This document shows positions 1 through 7,965 of a stretch of 64,000 nucleotides of DNA, one piece after another. Made by a program: the position numbers and the translations under genes. Position 1 is the first letter of the stretch. Every line of letters starts with the position of its first letter. The notes below the pieces were generated by a model that made no database searches, was not told the DNA's origin, and saw nothing but the letters and a program-made list of their open reading frames with translations. Origin of the DNA: Nodosilinea sp. FACHB-131 (GTDB taxonomy: Bacteria; Cyanobacteriota; Cyanobacteriia; Phormidesmidales; Phormidesmidaceae). The DNA is taken from contig NZ_JACJOF010000005.1 of assembly GCF_014695395.1 (NCBI RefSeq), forward strand, positions 124,001-188,000, given 5' to 3'.

Positions 1-48
1 GAACTGACTACTGGCCAAGGGTTTTTCCACTGGCTGGGTCTGTTCTAA
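1..48 (+). CDS. C-terminal tail of an unidentified gene (partial)
   Basis: The first 15 codons read ELTTGQGFFHWLGLF and end at TAA (46-48). A very strong hairpin lies 36 bases downstream, which is the layout expected at the end of a plus-strand gene. A second frame is also open here (3-80), so the assignment is tentative. I do not recognise the protein from this tail. Confidence 0.35.
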   Translation, partial: ELTTGQGFFHWLGLF

Positions 49-84
49 TTGAAGCAGCTTCATTACCCATTGCTGCCTGAAGGG

Positions 85-131
85 CAGATCTCAAAAGAGG
101 ACGCTATGTCAGCGTCCTCTTTTGAGATCTG
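85..131 (+). terminator. Perfect 21-bp hairpin, probable terminator
   Basis: Positions 85-105 and 111-131 are exact reverse complements with a 5-base loop (106-110). A short T run (137-140) follows at a distance rather than directly, so this could be a factor-independent terminator or an RNA-stabilising hairpin. It closes the unit before hflX. Confidence 0.7.
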
Positions 132-278
132 GTTCGTTTTAGCCGCACAACACAGCTAAAACAGTTGGCAGCAGTTTCCACTAGAGAACTGTTGGTTAGG
201 CAACCCGCCACGGCCTCTCGATGAGACAGTTTCAATCCTCCTACCCGCTCATCGGTCAGTAGCCAAAGTCAAACGTTA

Positions 279-284
279 TATAAT
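279..284 (+). promoter_or_regulatory. Candidate -10 box upstream of hflX
   Basis: A perfect TATAAT sits about 100-110 bases upstream of the conserved hflX reading frame, in an otherwise gene-free stretch (132-386). No good -35 hexamer is seen at the usual spacing; GTCAGT at 255-260 is the nearest. This is a guess from motif and position only. Confidence 0.35.
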
Positions 285-292
285 CTATATTC

Positions 293-316
293 TTATCCCG
301 CATTTTATCCCGCATT
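293..316 (+). repeat. 12-bp perfect tandem duplication
   Basis: TTATCCCGCATT occurs twice head to tail (293-304 and 305-316), just downstream of the candidate -10 box, so it would lie in the hflX leader. Its role is unknown; it looks like a recent slippage duplication. Confidence 0.8.
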
Positions 317-491
317 GAGAGTAGGTTTCTCAGTATCAAAACTGCACCTCCTCAGCAGGGTTAAAGCATCTCAGGTTCAGGAGTAGGTTGACCTTATCGA
401 AACCATCTATGGCAATTTAAAGGGCCTCAAGCCCAGCCAGCTCAAGCAGCTACAGCGCATTTATCACCAGCGGCTGCCGGGGGATTGTGTA

Positions 492-2081
492 GTGACCCCC
501 GAGTTTGCCCAGCGACTAGCGGCAGTGAGTACCGACATCGACAGCCCCCTATGCGCTTACGTCAACCGACGCGGTCAGGTAATTCGGGTGGGGGTAGGCA
601 CCCTGCGGCAGACCCAAATTCCCCCTTCAGAGCTGCCCCGCTATGGGGCTGAGCGCCTCAGCGGCATCCGCTGTATTGCCACCCAGTTTGAGTCCGACCC
701 ACCCAGCGACGCCATTCTGACCACCATGGCCCTACAGCGGCTAGATGTGCTGGCGGTAGTGGCATTGACGGGCACCGGCTTCACCCGTCGTGGTGGTGGT
801 GCCACGGGCTACATCCAGAGCACTTACCTGGCCCACCTGGTGCCTCACCCCGAGCAGCGCTGGTTGGTATCGGCCCCCACTGACTTAGACGATCTGGCTC
901 AGCAAGACTTTCTTGCCCTAGCTGAAGGGCTAGAGGCCGAGTTTAGCCGCGCCTTTACGGCTCTACAGGTAGAGGATGAGCGCGATCGCGTCCTGGTTGT
1001 CGGCCTATTTACCAACAATCAAACCCTCGAACACTTTGAGCACCGTCTCGAAGAGCTAGAGCGCCTAGTCGATAGCGCGGGCGGCGAAGTGCTAGAAACC
1101 ATGTTTCAAAAACGTCCTCGCCCCCATCCTCAGACCGTGCTAGGGGCCGGTAAGGTGCAGGAAGTGGCCTTGGCGGCCCAGACCGTAGGGGCCAATCTAA
1201 TCGTGTTCGATCGCGACCTCTCCCCCATGCAGGTGCGCAACCTGGAAGATATGGTGGGCCTGCGCGTGGTCGATCGCACCGAGCTGATTCTCGATATCTT
1301 TGCCCAGCGAGCCAAAAGTGGTGCCGGCAAGCTCCAGGTAGAGCTGGCCCAGCTGGAGTACCAGATGCCTCGGCTGAAGGGGCGCGGTCAGTCCTTGTCG
1401 CGGCAGGGGGGCGGCATCGGCACTCGAGGCCCAGGGGAAACCAAACTGGAGACCGAGCGCCGGGCCATTCAGCGGCGCATTCAGCGGCTCCAGCAGGAGG
1501 TAAACCAGCTTCAGGCCCATCGCGCTCGGCTGCGCCACCGGCGCCAGGACGATAACCTGCCCTCGATCGCCGTGGTGGGTTACACCAACGCGGGCAAGTC
1601 AACCTTGGTCAACACCCTGACCAACGCCGAGGTCTACGCCGCCGACCAGCTATTTGCCACCCTCGACCCCACCACTCGCCGCCTGGCCATCACCAACCCC
1701 GACACTAACGAAACTACCCAACTGGTGGTCACCGATACGGTGGGCTTCATCGAAGAGCTGCCCGCCTCGCTAATGGATGCCTTTCGCGCCACCCTCGAAG
1801 AGGTCACAGAGGCCGATGCCCTGCTCCACGTGGTGGATGTGTCGCATCCCGCCTGGCAAGACCAGATTCATTGGGTAATGCGCATTCTCAAGGACATGCC
1901 GATTGTGCCGGGGCCGATGCTGCTGGTGTTTAACAAGGCCGATCGGGTGGGCAGCGACGTGCTGGCGATCGCCCAAGAGGAGTATCCACAAGCTCTGTTT
2001 ATCTCCGCCACCGAGCGGCTGGGGCTAGAAACGCTGCGATCGCGTCTGCTGCAACTGGTCGATTATGCCGTCACGGTATAG
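492..2081 (+). CDS. hflX: GTPase HflX (ribosome-associated)
   Basis: HflX is a translation-factor GTPase that binds the large ribosomal subunit and splits or rescues stalled ribosomes. The protein has the N-terminal HflX domain, the glycine-rich RGPGETKLE segment near residue 320, and an Era/Obg-type G domain: P-loop GYTNAGKST (about 360-370), DTVGF (about 415) and NKAD (about 480). The first usual start is GTG 492, but the same frame is open back to TAG 384-386. It encodes a cyanobacterial-type N-terminus (IETIYGNLKGLK, SQLKQLQRIYHQ) without any ATG, GTG or TTG. The true protein is therefore probably about 32 residues longer, started at a non-canonical codon (ATC 396 or GTT 387), or the start was lost by a one-base deletion. 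An AGGAG sits at 379-383. Function is clear; the start is not. Confidence 0.93.
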   Translation: MTPEFAQRLAAVSTDIDSPLCAYVNRRGQVIRVGVGTLRQTQIPPSELPRYGAERLSGIRCIATQFESDPPSDAILTTMALQRLDVLAVVALTGTGFTRRGGGATGYIQSTYLAHLVPHPEQRWLVSAPTDLDDLAQQDFLALAEGLEAEFSRAFTALQVEDERDRVLVVGLFTNNQTLEHFEHRLEELERLVDSAGGEVLETMFQKRPRPHPQTVLGAGKVQEVALAAQTVGANLIVFDRDLSPMQVRNLEDMVGLRVVDRTELILDIFAQRAKSGAGKLQVELAQLEYQMPRLKGRGQSLSRQGGGIGTRGPGETKLETERRAIQRRIQRLQQEVNQLQAHRARLRHRRQDDNLPSIAVVGYTNAGKSTLVNTLTNAEVYAADQLFATLDPTTRRLAITNPDTNETTQLVVTDTVGFIEELPASLMDAFRATLEEVTEADALLHVVDVSHPAWQDQIHWVMRILKDMPIVPGPMLLVFNKADRVGSDVLAIAQEEYPQALFISATERLGLETLRSRLLQLVDYAVTV

Positions 2082-2113
2082 CGTAAAGAAAACCAGGAAT
2101 CGGTGAGGCCATC

Positions 2114-2743
2114 ATGGTTCGGGCTGCCTCTCAACCCCTCACGTTTGAACAATTTTTAGCGCGGTACCCCGAAGACGGTGGCCGCTATGAACTGCGCCAT
2201 GGAGTCATCCTAGAAATGCGCCCCATCGGTGCTCATGAGGAAGTGATTAGCCTTGTGCGGAGAAAGCTCGATTTCGAAATTGAGCGCCTGGGCCTACCCT
2301 GCTTCATACCTCAGTCCTGTTTGGTCAAGCCGCTGCGGGAAGGGGAGGGCTACCTGCCCGACATCATCGTGCTAGACCAGGCCAAGGTTAAAACCGACCC
2401 CTACTGGAAGAGGCATTCCAGTATTTCAACCGGTGACTCAGTGCGGTTGGTGGTAGAAGTTGTGAGCACAAACTGGCAGGATGATTACCTAACGAAACTG
2501 GCCGAATACGAAAAGCTGGGCATTCCAGAGTATTGGATTGTGGACTACCGCGCCCTAGGTGGCGTGCGGTTTATTGGCTCCCCCAAGGTGCCGACGGTGT
2601 GGATGTATCGTCGGCGAGGCGAAGAATATGAAGCAGGCCAGGCTTTTCTTCCTGGTCAGATGCTGACGTCCCCAACATTTCCAGAACTGGCGCTTGCCGT
2701 AGACCAAATTGTCGAGGTGGGTCAAGCAGCAGACCTGACCTAG
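2114..2743 (+). CDS. Uma2 family (DUF820) PD-(D/E)XK nuclease-like protein
   Basis: This 209-residue protein has the Uma2 layout. The opening is LTFEQFLARYPEDGGRYEL, followed by the acidic YLPDIIVLD strand (about 95-103) and then VRLVVEVVS with the conserved Glu. The helix DDYLTKLAEYEKLGIPEYWIVDY completes the restriction-endonuclease-like core. Cyanobacteria carry many Uma2 copies; their biological role is largely unknown. It starts at ATG 2114, 32 bases after hflX, and may be co-transcribed with it. The family call is firm, the activity is inferred. Confidence 0.85.
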   Translation: MVRAASQPLTFEQFLARYPEDGGRYELRHGVILEMRPIGAHEEVISLVRRKLDFEIERLGLPCFIPQSCLVKPLREGEGYLPDIIVLDQAKVKTDPYWKRHSSISTGDSVRLVVEVVSTNWQDDYLTKLAEYEKLGIPEYWIVDYRALGGVRFIGSPKVPTVWMYRRRGEEYEAGQAFLPGQMLTSPTFPELALAVDQIVEVGQAADLT

Positions 2744-2915
2744 AGTGTCTACAGTCCCCGCAGCAGTAGCGCTGGCTAGATAGCTCAGCCCATGGGAATC
2801 TGACAAGGCCAAAAACTGATGCGCGACCTGGCTCGCCATTGCCACTGCAAAATTGCTATCTTCAGCTTGACCTGACCACCATGGCCATGGCCATATCGCT
2901 AGGTCAATCGAGATT

Positions 2916-3872
2916 GTGCAAGGGAATGAGCCAGTGCCAAACCAAACTATCAAACGCAGCGCTCGCCGCTCTGAACAAGATTGGTTTAAGCTGCTGTTTC
3001 GCATTCGGGGGTCGGTGATACCGGCGGTCATGCCCCGCGTGCTGTTGTGCGCGGCCTTTGCCCTGGGCGTTTTGTTGTTGTATAGCTGGGGCTGGCCTTT
3101 GGCGTCGCCCATCTTAGGGTCGCTGGTGCCTAGCCTGGTGCTGGGTCTGCTGCTAGTCTTTCGCACCAACACCTCCTACGAGCGGTTTTGGGAGGGGCGC
3201 AAGCTGTGGGGCAGCGTGGTGAACCTGACCCGCAACCTAGCCCGGCAGATGTGGGTGGCGATCGAGACCCCCCAGCCAGGAGATTACGAGGCCAAAATGG
3301 CAGCCGTGCGCCAGCTGCCCGCCTTTGCGATCGCCATGAAACTGCACCTGCGCGGTGAACCCCCCGATGGCGAGCTGGCCAGCCTACTTACCGCCGATCG
3401 GTTTGCCAAACTGCGGCAGATGAACAACCCACCGCTGGAGATCGCCTTTTGGGTAGCCGATTACCTGCAAACCCAGCAGGCCCAAGGCTCCCTCAACACC
3501 CACCAGCTCACCTACTGCCTGGAGACGCTAGATGACCTAGTGGATGCTTTAGGAGGGTGTGAGCGCATTCTTAAAACGCCCATGCCAGTGGCCTACAGCA
3601 TTCACCTAAAGCAGCTGCTGATGTTGTACTGCTTGGCTCTGCCCTTTCAAATGGTGGATTCGGTGGGCTGGGCAACACCTTTTTTAGTAGGGCTGATCAG
3701 CTTTGCGGTGTTTGGCATTGAGGAGATCGGCATTGAGATCGAAAACCCCTTTGGCCACGACCCCAACGACCTGCCCCTCGACACCATCTGTCACACCATG
3801 CAGCAAAATATTGAGGATTTGATTTCGCTGGTGCCAGGTGCGGGGCGATCGCCTATAAAGGCCGGTCTTTGA
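2916..3872 (+). CDS. Bestrophin-like (UPF0187) anion channel protein
   Basis: This is a bacterial bestrophin homologue of about 310 residues, an inner-membrane protein forming pentameric anion or cation channels. Hydrophobic segments lie near residues 40-75 and 215-250. The signature LVFRTNTSYERFWEGRKLWG and the following NLTRNLARQ helix are typical of the family. The late EIGIEIENPFGHDPNDLPLD segment is also diagnostic. Two GTG starts are possible, 2916 and 2934; the second has AAGGG at a good distance, so the protein may be six residues shorter. In cyanobacteria some bestrophins supply bicarbonate to the thylakoid lumen, but nothing here shows that role. Confidence 0.88.
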   Translation: MQGNEPVPNQTIKRSARRSEQDWFKLLFRIRGSVIPAVMPRVLLCAAFALGVLLLYSWGWPLASPILGSLVPSLVLGLLLVFRTNTSYERFWEGRKLWGSVVNLTRNLARQMWVAIETPQPGDYEAKMAAVRQLPAFAIAMKLHLRGEPPDGELASLLTADRFAKLRQMNNPPLEIAFWVADYLQTQQAQGSLNTHQLTYCLETLDDLVDALGGCERILKTPMPVAYSIHLKQLLMLYCLALPFQMVDSVGWATPFLVGLISFAVFGIEEIGIEIENPFGHDPNDLPLDTICHTMQQNIEDLISLVPGAGRSPIKAGL

Positions 3873-4009
3873 CCATCGCAAAGCAGCCCCTTTGGAGAAT
3901 CGCCCCAGACTTCTCGCTCTGCTTTGCAAGCGGAAGAGGTCACACCGCGATCGCCTACGACTTAGCTCTGGAGCCTTAGTACTCTATTAGATAGCTATAG
4001 CGCCCTAAG

Positions 4010-4645
4010 TTATACCGTTTTTCTCATCTTTTTGGTGCTGCGCCCGGCAATTCGACCCTTGGCACCCATTGCCAAGCGACCCAGACTGAGTAAACCAATG
4101 CCCACTACGGCAAAATTGCTCGTACTGGCTATCCCGCTTTTGGTAATGGTAGTCTTTGCGTTTTGCTTTAAAGTTTCAGCCTGGGTATCGATCGCCCGAA
4201 GGGCATTGGCAAAGTCGTCTTCAGAAGCATTACCTGCAACCTCTGGATTAGAGCGGCTAGCTTCTACCTGAGTTTGCAGTTGTGTAGCCTGGTTGCCGAT
4301 ATCGTCAATTGCCTGGGAGTGCAGCGAAAAGCTGTCGCGCACAACTAGCATGCAAATTAGCAAAAAGAGCGTTCCAAGCCCCAGGGCTAGAAAGCCGAGG
4401 GGCTTGCGCAGATTTTGATTTTCCCAGGCGCTATAGATGAGTAGGCCAATGCCAATCAGCAACACAATACTGCGATCACCCATCTGTTGCAGCAGCCCCA
4501 CCCGCCAAGCCGTACCCGACCCCAATGGGAAGGTGAGCGCGGTCATATCAACTAAAAAACCAAACACACAGGTGAGACCTACCACACGGGCGATCGCCTG
4601 ACCGCTGAGAGAGGGGGAAGAGAGCGGATTTGAGGCACCAACCAT
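4010..4645 (-). CDS. HpsJ-like membrane protein (first copy)
   Basis: The protein has about four membrane segments: near residues 15-38, 50-68, 78-98 and a last one near 180-198. Between the last two lies a helical, Gln/Glu-rich extracytoplasmic stretch. This matches the HpsJ-like proteins found near hormogonium-polysaccharide and cyanoexosortase genes. A paralogue with the same architecture lies beside the exosortase at 9925-10533. The start at 4645 is preferred over an in-frame codon at 4702 because GGAG precedes it and similarity to the paralogue begins there. The function is not established; a role in polysaccharide export or sorting is inference from context. Confidence 0.72.
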   Translation of the reverse strand: MVGASNPLSSPSLSGQAIARVVGLTCVFGFLVDMTALTFPLGSGTAWRVGLLQQMGDRSIVLLIGIGLLIYSAWENQNLRKPLGFLALGLGTLFLLICMLVVRDSFSLHSQAIDDIGNQATQLQTQVEASRSNPEVAGNASEDDFANALRAIDTQAETLKQNAKTTITKSGIASTSNFAVVGIGLLSLGRLAMGAKGRIAGRSTKKMRKTV

Positions 4646-4808
4646 AGATAAAACTCCAGATTTATAAATGCTTAGTTTTAGAGTGGAGAGAGGGCACACC
4701 ACTGCTAGGGCAAAGGTTTACTTCAACCCTATTCAAAGGATGACAGTGGTTTCCGCCCAATTTTATCTAGCTTCACTGGATGTTTATGGGCGAGCCGCCC
4801 TGATCTAC

Positions 4809-4836
4809 AAAGCCCCGGCTAGACGGCCAGGGCTTT
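4809..4836 (-). terminator. Hairpin downstream of the DUF4347 surface protein gene
   Basis: AAAGCCC (4809-4815) pairs with GGGCTTT (4830-4836), and the loop can add GGCC/GGCT pairs. It lies 29 bases beyond the stop of the minus-strand gene. The T run is short, so termination is probable but not certain. Confidence 0.45.
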
Positions 4837-4864
4837 AGAGGTCTACTGGGTAAAAATCGTCGTT

Positions 4865-7432
4865 TTACGCAAAGTAATTAGTCGTCGTTAGAGTCCCGGC
4901 CGTGGAATCACTCCCAGCCATGCGTATGCCTGTGATTTCGGCGACAAGGTCAGTGTCTTTAGAAAAGGCAGCGGTACTATCATTAACCGACAGAAACGTG
5001 CGGGTGCCCCACCGGAAAAACACCGCTTGGTTGGCCGCCATGGCTTGCGCTCCACTGGCGGTTTGACTTTTATCTTGGTAAGCCGCTAGTGTGGCCTGCT
5101 CTAGGGTAGAGCCAGTCTTCAAGCCAGCATTAAATAGGCCCGATGGTCGCTCAAAGGTGAGCAGGTTGTTGTTGTAGTCGAGCTGGATGCGATCGCCTTG
5201 GGTGGCATCAAAGCCCACAATGCGATCCAGCGCCGCCAAGGTTGACTGGCTAAAAGTTTCGGATTGCGAGCGCCCAGTATAGACAATGCGATCGGCTCCA
5301 GTACCGCCGGTTAGAGTGTCGGCTCCGCGCAATCCTAAAAGGATGTCGTTGCCGCTGCTTCCAGAAAAGCTATTGATCGCTGAAGTGCCCAAAAGAATGT
5401 CGTTTCCGGAACCGCCCGTGGTCGGTAACCCGCCACGCTCAAAAGCCCCAACATCGGGCATAGAGTCACGGGTAAACTGCCGCTGGTCTTGGGTGGGCAC
5501 CCCAGTGCCTTTCACTCCAGTGTTGATCGCTGGGCTGCCAGACAGCAGGGGATGTACCAGGTCATTGCCAATTTTCATTAGCGGACCCACCAGTGGATCA
5601 ACAATACGGCTGTTAGCAGCCACACGTGGGCCAGAATTTACCGGCGCTGGAAACTCAATATTGCCGCCGCCATCGCGGGGGGTGTAGCCTACTTGGTTCT
5701 GCCGTGTATCGATCGCCCTATTAAAGGCGACAATCGAATTGCGCAAGGTAATTGAGTCCTTATTGCCGCTGTTCATCCACAGCGCCCCGTTAGCCCGCCC
5801 GGCATAGTTGTTAACAATGGTGGAGTTCACAATGTTGACTGAGGCTGTTGCGTCAGTATTGAGGAACATCGCACCACCCGCATCACTAGTTACTCGATTG
5901 CTCGAAAAAGTCGAGTTGGTAATGTTGACGGGTAGCTTAGTTTGTACCCACAAACCACCTCCCTGCCCATCAGCCAGGTTATTCGCCACCGAAATGTTTT
6001 GCAGCGTAATACTGCCACCGTTAGCTTCAATGCCTCCACCACGAGCCAAGTTTCTGGCGCTACGGCTAACCGAATTATTAAGCAGAGTGCTATTTTTTAC
6101 AATCAGCTTTTCGTTACCGTAGCTCCAAGCATAGATTGCTCCACCACCACCTGTAGCTTTGTTGGATTCAAAGAGGCTGTCTTGAATTAGTAGCGAGGTT
6201 CCTTGGGTTGTACTGGTGCCACCGGGGCCAGCACCATCACCAAAGATAGCGCCTCCTCCATCGCCAATAGCTATGTTGTTGAGGAAGGTAGATTTCGTAA
6301 CTGTTGTTGGGCTAGATAAGTTGTAAATAGCGCCGCCGTTGAAGCCCTTATTATTGGTAAAGCGAGAGTTTTCAACAATTAAAAACGATGCTTCTCCGAC
6401 TCCTCCTGAACCATTGGTAGAAATTGCTCCACCGCTGAATCCATTGTTAACGCGACTGCCATCATTACCAGTAAAGCTACAGTCAATCACTCTGGCCTCA
6501 ACCCCTGCCCAAAGCATTAAACCGCCGCTGCGATCGGCTTTGTTGTTGTTGATTTGGCAACCCATAAGGGTAATGCCACCATAGTTAGCCACACTCACCC
6601 CACCCCCTGCGCCTCCAGCGGGTGCGTTGCCATTAGCAATGATCAAGTTTTTGAAGGTGGCCGTCACTGGGTTGTTTGAGCCTCCTACCTGAAACACTCG
6701 GCTGCTGTTGTTGCCGCTAATGGTGAGATTTGCAACCTCAGTGGCATCGATAGTGAGGTTGCGGCCCAGATACAACTCACCACTGGTGAGAGTAATAGTT
6801 TTGTTGGCCAAGGTCGGGGCAAACTTAATTACGCTGCCTGCCGGGGCTGAAGCAATAGCAGCCCGTAGAGACCCCGCGCCACTGTCGGCAGTACTGGTAA
6901 CGGTGATGATATTGAGGTTGCTAGCATAGCTAGCTTGGGCTTCGGCGCTCAAGGCTATAGCTGTCTCAATAGAGCCGGTGACTAGCTCAAAATCCCAATC
7001 GCCCGAGTTGCCAGTGATATCGTCAGAAGCGGCGATATCTGCTTTTGTCAAATAGCTCAAGTGATCTAAAAAGCTTTTGCCGCTGGGGCCAAACCCTACG
7101 TTGCAGCCATACAACAAAATATCTGCTGTACTGGTCATGGCTTTTTGCCATTGGGTTAGGTAGCTGCTGTAGCTATCTAGATTGTTGCTGTTGAAATCAG
7201 TTGACCCTAGCGTCAAACTGCCCGATTCACCATGGGAAATAATATGGATGCTTTCTAAGCCAGAGGATAATTCTAAGGCATTAGTAACTTGAGCTATACC
7301 ATCTTGGGCAGAGTCGAGGAAAATAACGCCTAGATTAGGGTCAAGCCCCTCAAGCAACGTATCTGCATCAGCGATCGAGTCATCTACAAAAACAATGCCT
7401 TTAATCAAGCTAGGAACACTTTGAGTCGTCAT
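4865..7432 (-). CDS. DUF4347 / right-handed beta-helix / RTX surface protein
   Basis: This is a large modular protein of about 855 residues. Residues 10-175 form a DUF4347 domain (IVFVDDSIADADTLLEGL, HIISHGESGSLTLG, LLYGCNVGFG), common at the start of cyanobacterial surface proteins. Residues about 180-610 are a pectin-lyase-like beta-helix with recurring GGAI/GGGA/GGGI turns and Asn ladders. Around 685-720 are RTX-type calcium-binding repeats (GGSGNDILLG, GSSGNDILLG, GGTGADRIVY). The last 120 residues end in TLTTTNYFA and resemble the cyanobacterial C-terminal domain called bluetail. There is no N-terminal signal peptide, as expected for type I (TolC/ABC) secretion through a C-terminal RTX signal. 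ATG 7432 with GGA upstream is preferred over TTG 7441. Adhesion or matrix structure is inference. Confidence 0.85.
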   Translation of the reverse strand: MTTQSVPSLIKGIVFVDDSIADADTLLEGLDPNLGVIFLDSAQDGIAQVTNALELSSGLESIHIISHGESGSLTLGSTDFNSNNLDSYSSYLTQWQKAMTSTADILLYGCNVGFGPSGKSFLDHLSYLTKADIAASDDITGNSGDWDFELVTGSIETAIALSAEAQASYASNLNIITVTSTADSGAGSLRAAIASAPAGSVIKFAPTLANKTITLTSGELYLGRNLTIDATEVANLTISGNNSSRVFQVGGSNNPVTATFKNLIIANGNAPAGGAGGGVSVANYGGITLMGCQINNNKADRSGGLMLWAGVEARVIDCSFTGNDGSRVNNGFSGGAISTNGSGGVGEASFLIVENSRFTNNKGFNGGAIYNLSSPTTVTKSTFLNNIAIGDGGGAIFGDGAGPGGTSTTQGTSLLIQDSLFESNKATGGGGAIYAWSYGNEKLIVKNSTLLNNSVSRSARNLARGGGIEANGGSITLQNISVANNLADGQGGGLWVQTKLPVNITNSTFSSNRVTSDAGGAMFLNTDATASVNIVNSTIVNNYAGRANGALWMNSGNKDSITLRNSIVAFNRAIDTRQNQVGYTPRDGGGNIEFPAPVNSGPRVAANSRIVDPLVGPLMKIGNDLVHPLLSGSPAINTGVKGTGVPTQDQRQFTRDSMPDVGAFERGGLPTTGGSGNDILLGTSAINSFSGSSGNDILLGLRGADTLTGGTGADRIVYTGRSQSETFSQSTLAALDRIVGFDATQGDRIQLDYNNNLLTFERPSGLFNAGLKTGSTLEQATLAAYQDKSQTASGAQAMAANQAVFFRWGTRTFLSVNDSTAAFSKDTDLVAEITGIRMAGSDSTAGTLTTTNYFA

Positions 7433-7899
7433 TTTTTCCAACCTAAAGGGAATAAATGTTGCCTCAATGCCTGTTCTAAGCCTTAGAAGCAGGTCTAAGG
7501 CTCGTAAGTTAAATATGTCTCCAGTCTAGGGGCGTAATGATTCGCGTGGCTACAATCCAAAGCTTTAATCAGGTATCAGCCAGCGGTCATCTTTCAATTT
7601 TGATCGAAGAACGACTACCGGTTGATTTTCTAAAGACAAACCTACAGAACAAAGGCAAAGACGACAAACAGAGTTGGTAAATAAAAGCCCTGAAGTAATG
7701 CACAATTAGCTGGGCAGGTTAGGTACGTTATTTATCAGTTAACCCAGCTCTATTGACTCACTTACACTAACTTTACAAACTGCCATCGCCTTCCGTAAAC
7801 CTACTCAACAACTCTCATAAGCTGCTACTTCTAGGACGCTAAATACTACTGAAATGTTCCAAAACTTCGCGTTATAAAACCTCAAAAAACAGCAAGAAA
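7433..7899. other. Gene-free stretch upstream of the DUF4347 gene
   Basis: About 470 AT-rich bases without a convincing reading frame on either strand. It should hold the promoter and leader of the minus-strand DUF4347 gene. I could not pick a promoter with confidence and see no clear palindromic operator. Confidence 0.4.
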
Positions 7900-7928
7900 A
7901 GCGCTATCTCTTTGGGCGAGATAGCGCT
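7900..7928 (-). terminator. Intrinsic terminator of the PTPA-CTERM gene
   Basis: AGCGCTATCTC (7900-7910) and GAGATAGCGCT (7918-7928) form a perfect 11-bp stem with a 7-base loop. On the minus strand the stem is followed by TTTTCTTGCTGTTTTTT. It lies 38 bases after the stop codon at 7966. Confidence 0.85.
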
Positions 7929-7965
7929 CTCGACAATTAAACAGACGCTAGAGCTAAAAACGCTG

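Noticed and set aside
1009..1602. 197-codon minus-strand open frame inside hflX
   Set aside because: It lies wholly antisense to the G domain of hflX, is rich in Arg/Pro/Ala as GC-rich antisense frames are, and has no family features.
2555..3172. 205-codon minus-strand frame across the Uma2-bestrophin junction
   Set aside because: It overlaps two well-supported genes in antisense and shows no recognisable protein.
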